From assembly GCA_030430675.1 (NCBI GenBank), contig JAUIKU010000024.1:1-33045 (forward strand): 33,045 bases of DNA, in the 5' to 3' direction. Positions 8,484 to 16,653 of this stretch are shown here, in pieces. This DNA is from Bacteroidia bacterium. Lineage in GTDB: Bacteria > Bacteroidota > Bacteroidia > Cytophagales > Cyclobacteriaceae. Position numbers and translations under genes: made by a program. The notes beneath the pieces are model-generated. The model worked only from the letters and a program-made list of their open reading frames with translations. It was not told where the DNA came from and did no database searches. The first letter of the stretch is position 1. Each line of letters opens with the position of its first letter.

Positions 8484-9680
8484 ATGAAACAAACATCGTT
8501 GATTCTTACATTTTTAGTGATTTTTAGTTTCTGCAGTAATCAAACACCAGAGTCCGACACCGCTTTACCAGCTGTAATCGAACAACCACTGGTACTGGGA
8601 GCCGAAAGGTTTGATACCTATTTGCCGCTTATTGCCGATCGGTCGGTGGCATTGGCAGTCAACCACAGTTCAATGCTGGGCGACACCCATCTGGTGGATA
8701 CTTTACTGAATCTGGGTATAAACATCCGAAAGGTTTTTGCCCCCGAACACGGGTTTAGAGGGGCTCAGGAAGCCGGGGAAACAGTTGAAAGCGGGATTGA
8801 CCCCCATACCTCCCTGCCTATTGTTTCTCTCTACGGATCAAATAAAAAACCAACTGAAGAACAGCTTGCTGATATCGATGTTGTCATATTCGATATCCAG
8901 GATGTCGGGGCCAGGTTTTTTACCTATATAAGTACCATGCATTATCTGATGGAAGCTTGCGCGGAACACAATAAGACCATGATAGTTTTTGACAGGCCAA
9001 ACCCGAATGGAGATTATGTTGACGGACCTATTCTGGAGGAAGAACACCAGTCGTTTATTGGAATGCATCCAATTCCCATCGTGCATGGACTTACCGTTGC
9101 TGAACTCGCCCTCATGATAAATCAGGAGGGTTGGCTTTCAGGAGGCCTCAAATGCAAGCTTGAGACCATTCCCATGGAAAACTATCATCACGATTTGCGA
9201 TATGAACCACCGGTCAAACCTTCGCCCAATCTCCCCAACTACCAATCCATCAGGTTGTATCCTTCGTTGTGTTTCTTTGAGAGAACCCCCATCAGCCTCG
9301 GTCGCGGTACGCAATTCCCTTTCCAGGTCTATGGCAATCCCGAGTTTGATCAAAGCCTTTTTTCATTTACACCTACCGGTATTCCCGGTATGGATAATAA
9401 CCCAAAGCACAAAGACAAAACGTGCTATGGTTGGGATCTCAGAGAAATTGAAGCACCTCCGCTAACCTTGAGTTATCTGCTGGATGCCTACCAATTATAT
9501 CAGGATAAAGAAAGTTTTTTTATGAATGGTTTTAACCTAAGGTCGGGTTATAGTGGTCTAATCGATCAGATCAAACAGGGGTTAACTGAAGAAGAAATAA
9601 GAGAAACCTGGAAACCTGAACTTGAGAAATATAAGAATCTTAGAAAAAAATACCTGCTTTACCCGGAATCAGCTCCATGA
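8484..9680 (+). CDS. namZ: DUF1343 / NamZ-type exo-beta-N-acetylmuramidase lipoprotein
   Basis: The DUF1343 family contains NamZ, an exo-lytic beta-N-acetylmuramidase that removes N-acetylmuramic acid from the non-reducing end of peptidoglycan fragments during cell-wall recycling. The signature VFAPEHGFRGAQEAGE (~90-105) is clear. It is followed by IVSLYG, VVIFDIQDVGARFFTYISTM, VFDRPNPNGDYVDGPILE and LGRGTQFPFQVYGNPEF, all hallmarks of the family. The N-terminus (MKQTSLILTFLVIFSFC) is a lipoprotein-type signal with the acylated cysteine probably at 17, so it should sit in a membrane facing the periplasm. The stop overlaps the nth start (ATGA), implying one transcript with nth. Family assignment is firm; the NamZ activity is inferred from family. 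Confidence 0.9.
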   Translation: MKQTSLILTFLVIFSFCSNQTPESDTALPAVIEQPLVLGAERFDTYLPLIADRSVALAVNHSSMLGDTHLVDTLLNLGINIRKVFAPEHGFRGAQEAGETVESGIDPHTSLPIVSLYGSNKKPTEEQLADIDVVIFDIQDVGARFFTYISTMHYLMEACAEHNKTMIVFDRPNPNGDYVDGPILEEEHQSFIGMHPIPIVHGLTVAELALMINQEGWLSGGLKCKLETIPMENYHHDLRYEPPVKPSPNLPNYQSIRLYPSLCFFERTPISLGRGTQFPFQVYGNPEFDQSLFSFTPTGIPGMDNNPKHKDKTCYGWDLREIEAPPLTLSYLLDAYQLYQDKESFFMNGFNLRSGYSGLIDQIKQGLTEEEIRETWKPELEKYKNLRKKYLLYPESAP

Positions 9681-10315
9681 CCAAAAAGGAAAAGGCCAAG
9701 GCAATAGCTGAGTTGTTGGATCAGTTTTACCCTGATCCTCCCATCCCCCTGATACACAAGGATGCGTACTCCCTGTTAATTGCAGTACTGTTATCAGCTC
9801 AATGTACCGATGAACGGGTTAACAAGGTTACCCCTGCTCTCTTTCAGCTAGCGGATAATCCCTTCGACATGGCTAACCTTCCGGTGGAAGATATCAAAGA
9901 TATTATTAGGCCCTGTGGACTGTCACCTCAAAAGTCCAAAGCCATTAGCAGATTATCCCAGATGCTGGTAGCAGATTACAGCGGGCAGGTACCTGCCTCA
10001 ATGGAGCAATTGGAGTCATTCCCGGGAGTTGGACACAAAACGGCATCGGTAGTGATGTCCCAGGCTTTTGGAATTCCCGCCTTCCCGGTTGATACACACA
10101 TTCACAGGCTGGCCTATCGATGGGGATTGTCCAGTGGTAAAAATGTTCAGCAAACGGAAAAGGACCTGAAAAGACTATTTCCTGAAGACACCTGGAACAA
10201 GCTCCACCTGCAAATAATTTACTTCGGACGGGAATATTGCCCAGCCAGGGGACATAGTTTCAGGGAATGTCCTATCTGCAGCAAATTTGCCAGAAAGTCG
10301 TTGTATAAGGTTTAA
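9677..10315 (+). CDS. nth: Endonuclease III with degenerate iron-sulfur loop
   Basis: A DNA glycosylase/AP lyase that removes oxidised pyrimidines in base excision repair. The helix-hairpin-helix LESFPGVGHKTASVV supplies catalytic K121, and FPVDTHIHRLAYR supplies catalytic D139. The length (212 aa) is normal. The C-terminal loop usually holds four cysteines spaced C-x6-C-x2-C-x5-C for a 4Fe-4S cluster. Here it reads C188-x9-C198-x2-C201, then SKFARKS with no fourth cysteine. In alignment, the second and fourth ligand positions are both Phe. The cluster is therefore probably absent or bound differently. The start ATG overlaps the NamZ-type gene's stop by 4 bp. Confidence 0.92.
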   Translation: MTKKEKAKAIAELLDQFYPDPPIPLIHKDAYSLLIAVLLSAQCTDERVNKVTPALFQLADNPFDMANLPVEDIKDIIRPCGLSPQKSKAISRLSQMLVADYSGQVPASMEQLESFPGVGHKTASVVMSQAFGIPAFPVDTHIHRLAYRWGLSSGKNVQQTEKDLKRLFPEDTWNKLHLQIIYFGREYCPARGHSFRECPICSKFARKSLYKV

Positions 10316-10342
10316 CCGGCCGGTCATTTATTCGTATTTTTA
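10311..10342 (+). promoter_or_regulatory. Candidate fmt promoter with palindromic spacer
   Basis: TTTA at 10311-10314 (-33, one mismatch), a 20-nt spacer and TATTTTTA at 10335-10342 (-7, one mismatch) match the Bacteroidota pattern. The spacer begins with the perfect palindrome ACCGGCCGGT (10315-10324), which also covers the last base of the nth stop codon. Only 6 nt separate the -7 box from the fmt ATG, so the transcript would be leaderless or nearly so. Confidence 0.35.
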
Positions 10343-10348
10343 GCCCCA

Positions 10349-11269
10349 ATGGAATCCTTGCGCATTATATTCATGGGAACACCCCAATTCGCAGTGCCCA
10401 GTCTGGAAACTCTGGTGTCAGCCGGATACCATATCGCTGCGGTAATAACCGCTCCGGATAGACCACAGGGCCGGGGACAAAAGCCAGCTGCTTCACCGGT
10501 AAAACAATGTGCAAATCGGTTTGACATTCCAGTACTCCAACCCACTAATTTAAAATCACCAGAGTTTATTGAGCAACTGAAAGCACTTAAGGCCAATCTT
10601 CAGGTGGTAGTGGCATTCAGAATGTTGCCTGAAATCGTATGGAGTATGCCAGAAAAGGGCACATTTAATTTACACGCTTCACTGTTGCCAAAATACCGGG
10701 GAGCAGCACCTGTTCACTGGGCCATAATCAACGGGGAAAATGAAACCGGAGTGACCACCTTCTTTATCCGGCATGAAATAGATACCGGAAATATCATTCT
10801 TCAGGATACAGAACCAATATATGATACTGATACTACCGGAATACTGTCAGAGAGGTTAATGGAAAAAGGCGCACAGCTGGTACTAAAAACGGTCAGGTTA
10901 ATCGAAACAAACCAGTACCAACTGGTTGCTCAGGACTTGGACAGTAAAGAACCCAAAGCCCCCAAATTGCAAAAGTCCAGCTGCCGGATCAACTGGGGCC
11001 AAACCACCTCGGATGTGGTAAACTTTATCCGGGGGCTGAATCCCTGGCCCAGCGCCTGGTGTGAACTGGAAGGAACCATCTACAAAATCCACCGGGCTGA
11101 TGCCCTTTCGGGAGAACGAATACCCGGGAACCCCGGTGCCTATCAATCTGATGGCAAAAGCTATCTCAAGATAAAAAGCGGAGACGGAGTGGTTTCAATT
11201 AAGGAGATACAGGCTCCTGGAAAACGCAAAATGGCCATAGAAGAATTTTTAAGAGGTAACAGGTTATGA
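10349..11269 (+). CDS. fmt: Methionyl-tRNA formyltransferase
   Basis: Formylates initiator Met-tRNA using 10-formyl-tetrahydrofolate. The protein (306 aa) begins IIFMGTPQFAVPSLE and has PDRPQGRGQK (~37-46), the binding loop of the formyltransferase fold. The catalytic triad is N107, H109 (FNLHASLLPKYRGAAP) and D145 (RHEIDTGNII), matching the family. The C-terminal tRNA-binding domain has INWGQTTSDVVNFIRGLNPWPSAW. Its stop overlaps the folA start by 4 bp (ATGA). folA recycles the folate pool that feeds this enzyme, so the coupling makes biochemical sense. Confidence 0.97.
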   Translation: MESLRIIFMGTPQFAVPSLETLVSAGYHIAAVITAPDRPQGRGQKPAASPVKQCANRFDIPVLQPTNLKSPEFIEQLKALKANLQVVVAFRMLPEIVWSMPEKGTFNLHASLLPKYRGAAPVHWAIINGENETGVTTFFIRHEIDTGNIILQDTEPIYDTDTTGILSERLMEKGAQLVLKTVRLIETNQYQLVAQDLDSKEPKAPKLQKSSCRINWGQTTSDVVNFIRGLNPWPSAWCELEGTIYKIHRADALSGERIPGNPGAYQSDGKSYLKIKSGDGVVSIKEIQAPGKRKMAIEEFLRGNRL

Positions 11270-11775
11270 TCGTTTCAATTATTGCGGCGGTGGCAGAAAA
11301 CGGTGTAATCGGCAGGGACAACCAGCTTATATGGCATCTGCCGGTAGATATGAGGTTTTTCATGAAAACCACAGAGGGCCATTGTATTCTTACCGGCCGG
11401 CGTAACTATGAGTCCATTCCGGAGAAGATGAGACCGTTAAAAAACCGTACCAATATTGTAGTTACCCGTCAACCGGATTATCAACCTGAGTCAAGGCAAC
11501 TGAAAATTGTAAACAGTATCGAAGATGGTATAGATTTGGCATTAAAACTGAAAGAAAAAGAATTGTTTATTATAGGAGGTGGACAAATTTATCAGCAAAC
11601 TGTCCAGTTAGCTGACCGGTTATATATTACTGAGGTAAAGCAATCTCTGGAGGGGGACACCTATTTCCCAACAATTGACCACACCCATTGGAACGAGTTA
11701 AGCCGGATTATTTATCCGGCTGACCAAAACCATGCTCACGATATGCATTTTGTAGTATATGAGCGGAGCAACTAA
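11266..11775 (+). CDS. folA: Dihydrofolate reductase
   Basis: NADPH-dependent reduction of dihydrofolate to tetrahydrofolate. All family landmarks are visible in 169 aa: IAAVAENGVIGRDNQLIWHLP, the acidic substrate-binding D28 in PVDMRFF, ILTGRRNYESIP (cofactor site), NIVVTRQ, and FIIGGGQIYQQ (second NADPH loop). Translation is probably coupled to fmt through the ATGA overlap. A perfect 8-bp inverted repeat (AGCCGGAT, 5-nt loop, ATCCGGCT) lies inside the coding region at 11701-11721. No T-run follows it. The gap to the convergent PaaN gene is 20 bp. Confidence 0.97.
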   Translation: MIVSIIAAVAENGVIGRDNQLIWHLPVDMRFFMKTTEGHCILTGRRNYESIPEKMRPLKNRTNIVVTRQPDYQPESRQLKIVNSIEDGIDLALKLKEKELFIIGGGQIYQQTVQLADRLYITEVKQSLEGDTYFPTIDHTHWNELSRIIYPADQNHAHDMHFVVYERSN

Positions 11776-11795
11776 AAGCGGCTGTCCGGTAGTTA

Positions 11796-13460
11796 TCACG
11801 CCACCTGCTCTCGCATACCTACCATTATAAACCGTTTCACCACAAATTCCGGGTTGGTAAAAGAGGCATTGCCCGCAGGGTTGCCACCGGTAACATGAAA
11901 ATCTGAAAATCCCGCGTGCTGGTTAACGTAAACACCGCTGACAAGATTGAAAGACACCGGGGTCCCCGCCAGTGCCATCTGATCTGCAATTTTTTCCTTT
12001 ATTTCCTCATTTACCGTATATGCTCCACATGAGATAGCCCCACTTCTTTCGGCCTGTTCCCTGGCCAGCGCTATGGATTCATCGACATCCTCGGTCTCAA
12101 TGAGCAAAGCAATAGGACCGAAAAGCTCTTTACTATAAAGCTCCCGTTGCTCAGGGTTAACCTGTAAAACCACCGGCGTGGCAGTACGGGCATTTTTGAA
12201 CATGGGATTTTCTACGGAACGCGAGGACAGCCAAAGTTTCCCGGGTAATTTCTCAGCCTCAGCAATCCGGGCACAGGTCTTCTTATTCTGAACCGCACCC
12301 AGTACAAACGGTCCTGCCTTTGGGTTGTCGACCAAACCGTTAATGGCACCGATAAACTTTTCGGCGAACTGTGTAATGGAAATAGTTTTTTCTTCCATTT
12401 TTATTCCGGACCTGGCAATAAATATGTTCTGAGGAGCGGTACACATCTGACCTGAATACAACGATACTGAGAAAGCCAGATTTTGTGCGACCTTATCAAT
12501 ATCCTGCACCGAATCGAGGATTACGGAATTCACTCCGGTTTTTTCTGTAAAAACCGCTTTTCCGGGAAGTTTCTCCAGATAGCTACCAAATTCGCTGTTT
12601 CCCGTAAAGTCTATTAGCTTGACCTGAGGATGCTCCGCCAGTTCCAAGGTTCGCTGCATGGCAAAGGTATCAACCGCCAGTTGGCAGGCATTCGGGTCCT
12701 GCCCAACCTCCTGAAGTACTTTTCTGATCTCCGCAACAAATATGGCGATGGGCAATATAGCACCCGGATGTGGCTTCACAATTACCGGGTTGCCAGTCAC
12801 CAGGCTGGCATAAATTCCGGGAACGCTGTTCCAGGTGGGAAAGGTGGAACAACCGATCACCAGACCGATACCCTTTGGTACCACCCTCCATTCTTTTTCC
12901 ATGTCGATTTGATACTTTCCCATGGGCTTTTCCCAATGCGCCTTCCGGGGAAATCGCTGCTGCTCTTCAAGCCCGCTGGCAATCGCCTCCAATGCCCGGT
13001 CCGCCGCGTGCGGTCCTGAAGCCTGGAAAGCCATCATAAAACCCTGACCGGTGGTGTGCATGGTGGCATAGGCAATCTCGAAAAACCTGTCTTTTATTCG
13101 TTCCAGGCTTTCTATTAATACTCCGGCCCGTTCCTCCGGCGATACCTTCCTCCAACCTGAAAAAGCGTGTACAGCCCGAGAGATCAATGTATCCGTTTCA
13201 CACTGGGGGTACTGTATGTTCAGCGGTTCCTGCATATAAGGAGATTCTTCCTCTCCTACCCAGGCCGTTGGATCTGACTGCATCAGCTCTTCAAATTTTT
13301 TGCCCATAGCTCCCTGGAACCAACTGCGTCCATCACTATCGGCCGATTCGCCATATATTTTGGGGCTGGGAAATTCCGGGAATCCTGAGTAAAATGTCCT
13401 TTGATGAAGGGCTTTGATAGCCTGCTCAACGGTATCTTGATGTTTGGAGAATAGAGACAT
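11796..13460 (-). CDS. paaN: Phenylacetic acid degradation protein PaaN-type aldehyde dehydrogenase
   Basis: A 554-aa NAD(P)-dependent aldehyde dehydrogenase fold enzyme. Length and the segments FYSGFPEFPSPKIYGE and AWVGEEESPY identify the PaaN group, which lacks the hydratase half of PaaZ. Family members are named for phenylacetate ring-cleavage aldehyde oxidation. Active-site residues: E306 in FTEKTGVN and catalytic C340 in YSGQMCTAPQNIF. Cofactor motifs include GLVIGCSTFPTWNSVPG, NPVIVKPHPGAILP, LIDFTGNSEFG and ELFGPIALLIE. None of the other paa genes (paaABCDE, paaG, paaJ, paaK) is near, so the substrate cannot be taken from context. It is divergent from the class IV aminotransferase across an AT-rich 113-bp gap. 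Subfamily likely, pathway uncertain. Confidence 0.85.
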   Translation of the reverse strand: MSLFSKHQDTVEQAIKALHQRTFYSGFPEFPSPKIYGESADSDGRSWFQGAMGKKFEELMQSDPTAWVGEEESPYMQEPLNIQYPQCETDTLISRAVHAFSGWRKVSPEERAGVLIESLERIKDRFFEIAYATMHTTGQGFMMAFQASGPHAADRALEAIASGLEEQQRFPRKAHWEKPMGKYQIDMEKEWRVVPKGIGLVIGCSTFPTWNSVPGIYASLVTGNPVIVKPHPGAILPIAIFVAEIRKVLQEVGQDPNACQLAVDTFAMQRTLELAEHPQVKLIDFTGNSEFGSYLEKLPGKAVFTEKTGVNSVILDSVQDIDKVAQNLAFSVSLYSGQMCTAPQNIFIARSGIKMEEKTISITQFAEKFIGAINGLVDNPKAGPFVLGAVQNKKTCARIAEAEKLPGKLWLSSRSVENPMFKNARTATPVVLQVNPEQRELYSKELFGPIALLIETEDVDESIALAREQAERSGAISCGAYTVNEEIKEKIADQMALAGTPVSFNLVSGVYVNQHAGFSDFHVTGGNPAGNASFTNPEFVVKRFIMVGMREQVA

Positions 13461-13573
13461 TGGGGTTAATTAATTGTTGCTATTGTGAAGATACTATATA
13501 AGTTTTGAGTTTTGAATTTTTAGTTTTTAGTTGTTAAACGAAAACGCGATTTACCAAATCAGACATCAGTGAT

Positions 13574-14476
13574 ATGATACAAAAATTTGACTCCAGGAAT
13601 AAAAACATCAAGATCTACGTAAATGGAGAGCTCCTGCCCCGGAATCAGGCCAGAGTCTCCGTATTTGACAGTGTAGTACAAGGGGGTGATGCTGTCTGGG
13701 AAGGTATCAGGGTATATGACGGTAAAATATTTGCCCTGGAGGATCACCTGAAGCGATTGCAGGAATCTGCTAAGTCTATGGCCTTTAAGAATGCTCCCGA
13801 TAGTAGCCAGGTGAAGCAAGCAATCTTTAAAACGTTGGAAGCCAACCAAATGCGTGACCATACACATATCAGGCTAACGCTCACCAGAGGGGAAAAAATA
13901 ACCTCGGGAATGAATCCCGAACTAAACCAGGCCGGTTGTACCCTTATCGTACTGGCAGAGTGGAAACCCCCAATTTACGGATCTCATTCTTTAAAACTGG
14001 TTACCAGTAGTATTCGTCGAAATTCACCACATACCCTGGACTCCAAAATCCATCATAACAATCTGATTAACAATATACTGGCAAAAATCGAGTCCAACCT
14101 TTACGGTGCAGACGACGCAATTATGCTGGATTTACAGGGCTTTGTTTCGGAAACTAATGCCACCAACCTGTTTATGATTAGTCAGGGCAAACTGTTTACG
14201 CCACATGCCGACAGCTGCTTACCTGGTATTACCCGACAGAAGGTTCTGGAAATTGCCGCTAAAGCACGAATACCGGTTTTTGAAAAGAACCTGTCAATTA
14301 CTGAATTCTATAACGCCGATGAAGTATTTACCTCCGGAACCATGGGTGAATTAGCAGAAGTTTCGGAAATTGATGGTCGAACCATTGTTAACCGATTTGG
14401 GGAAAGTGTCTTAAAGCAAATTCGCATTGAATATGATCAATTAACTGCTACACAGGGGGAAAAGCTACCGTTTTAA
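13574..14476 (+). CDS. Class IV PLP aminotransferase (branched-chain / D-amino acid type)
   Basis: A 300-aa fold-type IV PLP enzyme. The N-terminal IYVNGELLPRNQARVSVFD with GDAVWEGIRVYDGKIFALEDHL is typical of branched-chain amino acid aminotransferases and relatives. The Schiff-base lysine is K158 in LDSKIHHNNLINNILAK, and the PLP-binding Glu is E193 in GFVSETNATNLF. The C-terminal VFTSGTMGELAEVSEIDGR is the phosphate-binding loop region. It could be IlvE-like or prefer other L- or D-amino acids. The divergent neighbour is an aldehyde dehydrogenase, which could suggest amino-acid catabolism, but that is weak. No recognisable terminator follows before the rpoD leader. Confidence 0.85.
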   Translation: MIQKFDSRNKNIKIYVNGELLPRNQARVSVFDSVVQGGDAVWEGIRVYDGKIFALEDHLKRLQESAKSMAFKNAPDSSQVKQAIFKTLEANQMRDHTHIRLTLTRGEKITSGMNPELNQAGCTLIVLAEWKPPIYGSHSLKLVTSSIRRNSPHTLDSKIHHNNLINNILAKIESNLYGADDAIMLDLQGFVSETNATNLFMISQGKLFTPHADSCLPGITRQKVLEIAAKARIPVFEKNLSITEFYNADEVFTSGTMGELAEVSEIDGRTIVNRFGESVLKQIRIEYDQLTATQGEKLPF

Positions 14477-14845
14477 AAAAGAACAATATTTACGCAAAAA
14501 TACCGTTTGCTTTTAGTGTAGGGGAAATACCCCTGGGAGAAGGAGAAAGAATTGGAACAAAGGCATTTTTTTCGTAACTTCGCAAAAATAATGAAAGAGG
14601 GGTAGAATCGAGGATTGGGAGTTATGTTGGAGTGCAATTATTAGCCGTAAGGTTAAACAATATATTCGAATAATACTCATTTTTAGGACGCGCCATAACA
14701 CATTTTTTGAACTAAGGCCTATTTCAGTCTTTTATCGGGCGTGGACGCTTCCCCAACTCAGGACTTTTGAAACTTTATGGACCCGTACGGGGTTTGTTAT
14801 AATGATATGAGTAGAATTGAAATTAACGGAGGGAAAACATAAAAC
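14477..14845. other. 369-bp intergenic / rpoD leader, no gene seen
   Basis: No credible coding sequence: the small reading frames have no family features. It contains a short hairpin GGGGAAATACCCC (14521-14533), the candidate rpoD promoter at 14551-14582, a palindrome CCCGTACGGG (14782-14791) and a purine-rich ACGGAGGGAAAA just ahead of the rpoD start. If the promoter call is right, rpoD has a leader of about 250 nt with room for regulation. Confidence 0.5.
14551..14582 (+). promoter_or_regulatory. Candidate rpoD promoter
   Basis: ATTG at 14551-14554, a 20-nt spacer and TAACTTCG at 14575-14582 match the TTTG / TANNTTTG pattern with one mismatch in each element. The -7 box is followed by CA, as often seen in Bacteroidota promoters. 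The call is by eye only. Confidence 0.35.
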
Positions 14846-15712
14846 ATGCGACAATTAAAAATCACACAGTCAATTACCAACAGAGATAGTCAGACTCTGG
14901 AAAAGTACTTTAACGAAATCAGCAAAGTTGAATTGCTGACTCCGGAAGAGGAAGTTCAATTGGCACAAAGGATTAAACAGGGTGATCAGCTAGCGTTGGA
15001 AAAACTTACAAAAGCGAACCTGCGGTTTGTGGTGAGCGTAGCCAAACAGTATCAACACACAAAAATTCCCCTTAATGATTTGATTAACGAAGGGAATCTT
15101 GGATTGATCAAGGCAGCTCAAAAATTTGATGAGACCCGCGGATTTAAATTTATTTCCTATGCAGTATGGTGGATCAGGCAGGCTATTATGCAGGCCCTTG
15201 CGGAGCAATCGAGAATGATAAGATTGCCTGCCAATAAGGTAGGTGCTATTTCCCGAATACATCAGGTGGCCTCAACTTTTGAGCAGCATCTGGAAAGAGA
15301 ACCAACCGATGAAGAGTTGGCAGAATTGCTTGATGTCAGCGTAGATGAAGTGAAAACCACTTTGCGCGCATCATCCAAGCATTTGTCGGTAGATGCCCCT
15401 TTTGAGCAGGGAGAAACCAATAGCCTTCTCGACGTACTGGAAAACAGTGATTCTCAAAAAACCGATGAAGAACTCGAGTATAACGATTCTCTGAAAAAAG
15501 AGATTGACCGGTTGCTTTCCATTCTAACCCTGAGGGAAAGACAGGTTATTAAAATGTTCTTCGGAATTGGTGTGGAGTCTAAGTTATCACTAGGTGATAT
15601 TGGTGCTGAACTCGGTATTAGCCGGGAAAGAGTACGGCAAATTAAAGATAAGGCAATTAATAAGTTGAGTGCACATCCTGCTATCAAGCTGTTAATACCT
15701 TATCTGGGTTAA
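14846..15712 (+). CDS. rpoD: Primary RNA polymerase sigma factor (Bacteroidota short form)
   Basis: The housekeeping sigma-70 factor; 288 aa with no region 1.1, as is normal in Bacteroidota. Region 1.2 starts at TLEKYFNEISKVELLTPEEE. Region 2 has ANLRFVVSVAKQYQ, NDLINEGNLGLIKAAQKFD and FISYAVWWIRQAI (core binding and -10-type melting). Region 3 is about 130-200. Region 4 has RERQVIKMFFGIG and the helix-turn-helix SLGDIGAELGISRERVRQI. By family it should read the -33 TTTG / -7 TANNTTTG promoters found elsewhere in this window. The start ATG is preceded by GGAGGG. A strong terminator follows the stop within 55 bp. Confidence 0.97.
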   Translation: MRQLKITQSITNRDSQTLEKYFNEISKVELLTPEEEVQLAQRIKQGDQLALEKLTKANLRFVVSVAKQYQHTKIPLNDLINEGNLGLIKAAQKFDETRGFKFISYAVWWIRQAIMQALAEQSRMIRLPANKVGAISRIHQVASTFEQHLEREPTDEELAELLDVSVDEVKTTLRASSKHLSVDAPFEQGETNSLLDVLENSDSQKTDEELEYNDSLKKEIDRLLSILTLRERQVIKMFFGIGVESKLSLGDIGAELGISRERVRQIKDKAINKLSAHPAIKLLIPYLG

Positions 15713-15737
15713 TATAAAGACAACAATTATTGATTGG

Positions 15738-15766
15738 AAGGCCGGGGAATAACCCGGCCTTTTTTT
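15738..15766 (+). terminator. Intrinsic terminator of rpoD
   Basis: Perfect 9-bp stem AAGGCCGGG / CCCGGCCTT with a 6-nt loop (GAATAA), followed by a run of T that continues to 15766. The T-run overlaps the stop codon (15765-15767) of the convergent DUF4197 gene. There is no T-run on the other strand, so it works one way only. Confidence 0.9.
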
Positions 15767-16508
15767 ATTGAAGGCCTGCTTCACTGCTGCCAAAGACTTT
15801 TCTCATCAATTGTGTGGTCCTTTCTGCAGGATTCTTCCTAATACTGGCCTCTTCCTGAGCAATCAGCTTAAACAGTCCCGCAATAGCCTGTTCGGTAACA
15901 TATTCATCCAGGTCGGGATTGACCTTCTGCACCAACGGAATTTTATTATAGGTATTTACCAGGTCATCATAGTACCTGGTGGCATGAACTTCCTCAAGAG
16001 CCCCGGCGATTATCGGTTGGAACTTATCGGTCAGGCTTGCAGATGTATTCTGTTCCAGGTACCTGGTGGCACTGTCGTTTTCTCCTCGTAAAATTCCCCA
16101 GGCATCCTCAATAGTGATATTCTTTATTGCTGCCAGGAAAATAGGTTTTGCTTCCTTAGCCGCTTTTTCCGCACCCCGGTTCATTGACTCGATAAACTTA
16201 TCTACTTCATTACCCAAACCGATCTGTCGTAACCTGGACTCTACCTTAGCTGCCTCAGGGGGGAATGCGATACGTATCAAACTATTTTTCAAATAACCAT
16301 CTACTGCTGAAGCACGGTCTGAGCTTTTTGAAATACCCTGACTAAGTGCTTCTTTCAATCCATCAGCCACCTGGTCAGTAGTAAGTTCGTCTTCTCCACT
16401 GATGATCTTACCGAAATCCGATAGTACACGGTTCACCTGAGCTTCAGAAGTGGATTTGCAACCGGTAACCATTGCCCATACCAATAGTATCACCAGGGGT
16501 TTTAGCAT
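15765..16508 (-). CDS. DUF4197 lipoprotein
   Basis: The 744-bp frame encodes a lipoprotein matching DUF4197, a helical family of unknown function. I chose the ATG at 16508, which gives the signal MLKPLVILLVWAMVTGCKS with a clean lipobox (VTGC). A longer start at 16523 is possible, and one at 16565 would bury the signal. The family core runs from ISGEDELTTDQVADGLKEAL through RIAFPPEAAKVESRLRQIG to IENITIEDAW-like text (seen as KNITIEDAWGILRGE), and FKLIAQEEASIRKNPAERT near the end. It probably sits in the periplasm attached to a membrane. The gene is convergent with rpoD and divergent from cinA. Confidence 0.85.
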   Translation of the reverse strand: MLKPLVILLVWAMVTGCKSTSEAQVNRVLSDFGKIISGEDELTTDQVADGLKEALSQGISKSSDRASAVDGYLKNSLIRIAFPPEAAKVESRLRQIGLGNEVDKFIESMNRGAEKAAKEAKPIFLAAIKNITIEDAWGILRGENDSATRYLEQNTSASLTDKFQPIIAGALEEVHATRYYDDLVNTYNKIPLVQKVNPDLDEYVTEQAIAGLFKLIAQEEASIRKNPAERTTQLMRKVFGSSEAGLQ

Positions 16509-16595
16509 GTTTTTTCCAGTCATCGCCTTAAAAAATCTTTGATCCAGTAACGTGAAAGTAAACAAAATCGTGCCAATCTTTCACATCATTTGTCT

Positions 16596-16607
16596 GATCA
16601 CATGATC
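16596..16607. repeat. GATCACATGATC inverted repeat
   Basis: A perfect 5-bp inverted repeat (GATCA, CA, TGATC) in the 145-bp gap between the DUF4197 lipoprotein and cinA. It lies about 17 bp upstream of the cinA -7 box, where a regulator could bind. Chance cannot be excluded. Confidence 0.35.
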
Positions 16608-16623
16608 TGTGTTAGTTTCTGCG

Positions 16624-16631
16624 TATTTTTG
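16624..16631 (+). promoter_or_regulatory. Candidate cinA promoter -7 box
   Basis: TATTTTTG followed by CA is an exact match to TANNTTTG and lies 22 nt before the cinA ATG. No good -33 TTTG is found 19-20 nt upstream, so an activator may be needed or the box may be accidental. Confidence 0.45.
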
Positions 16632-16653
16632 CACCAAAGCCTGATAACAATCT

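Noticed and set aside
11701-11721. Perfect 8-bp inverted repeat AGCCGGAT-5 nt-ATCCGGCT
   Set aside because: Inside folA coding sequence, 55 bp before the stop, with no T-run; likely a coding coincidence, so not called a terminator or REP element.
12630-13039. Overlapping plus-strand frames of 129 and 89 aa
   Set aside because: They are antisense to the PaaN-type gene; sequence is Pro/Arg/Trp-rich shadow text with no domain.
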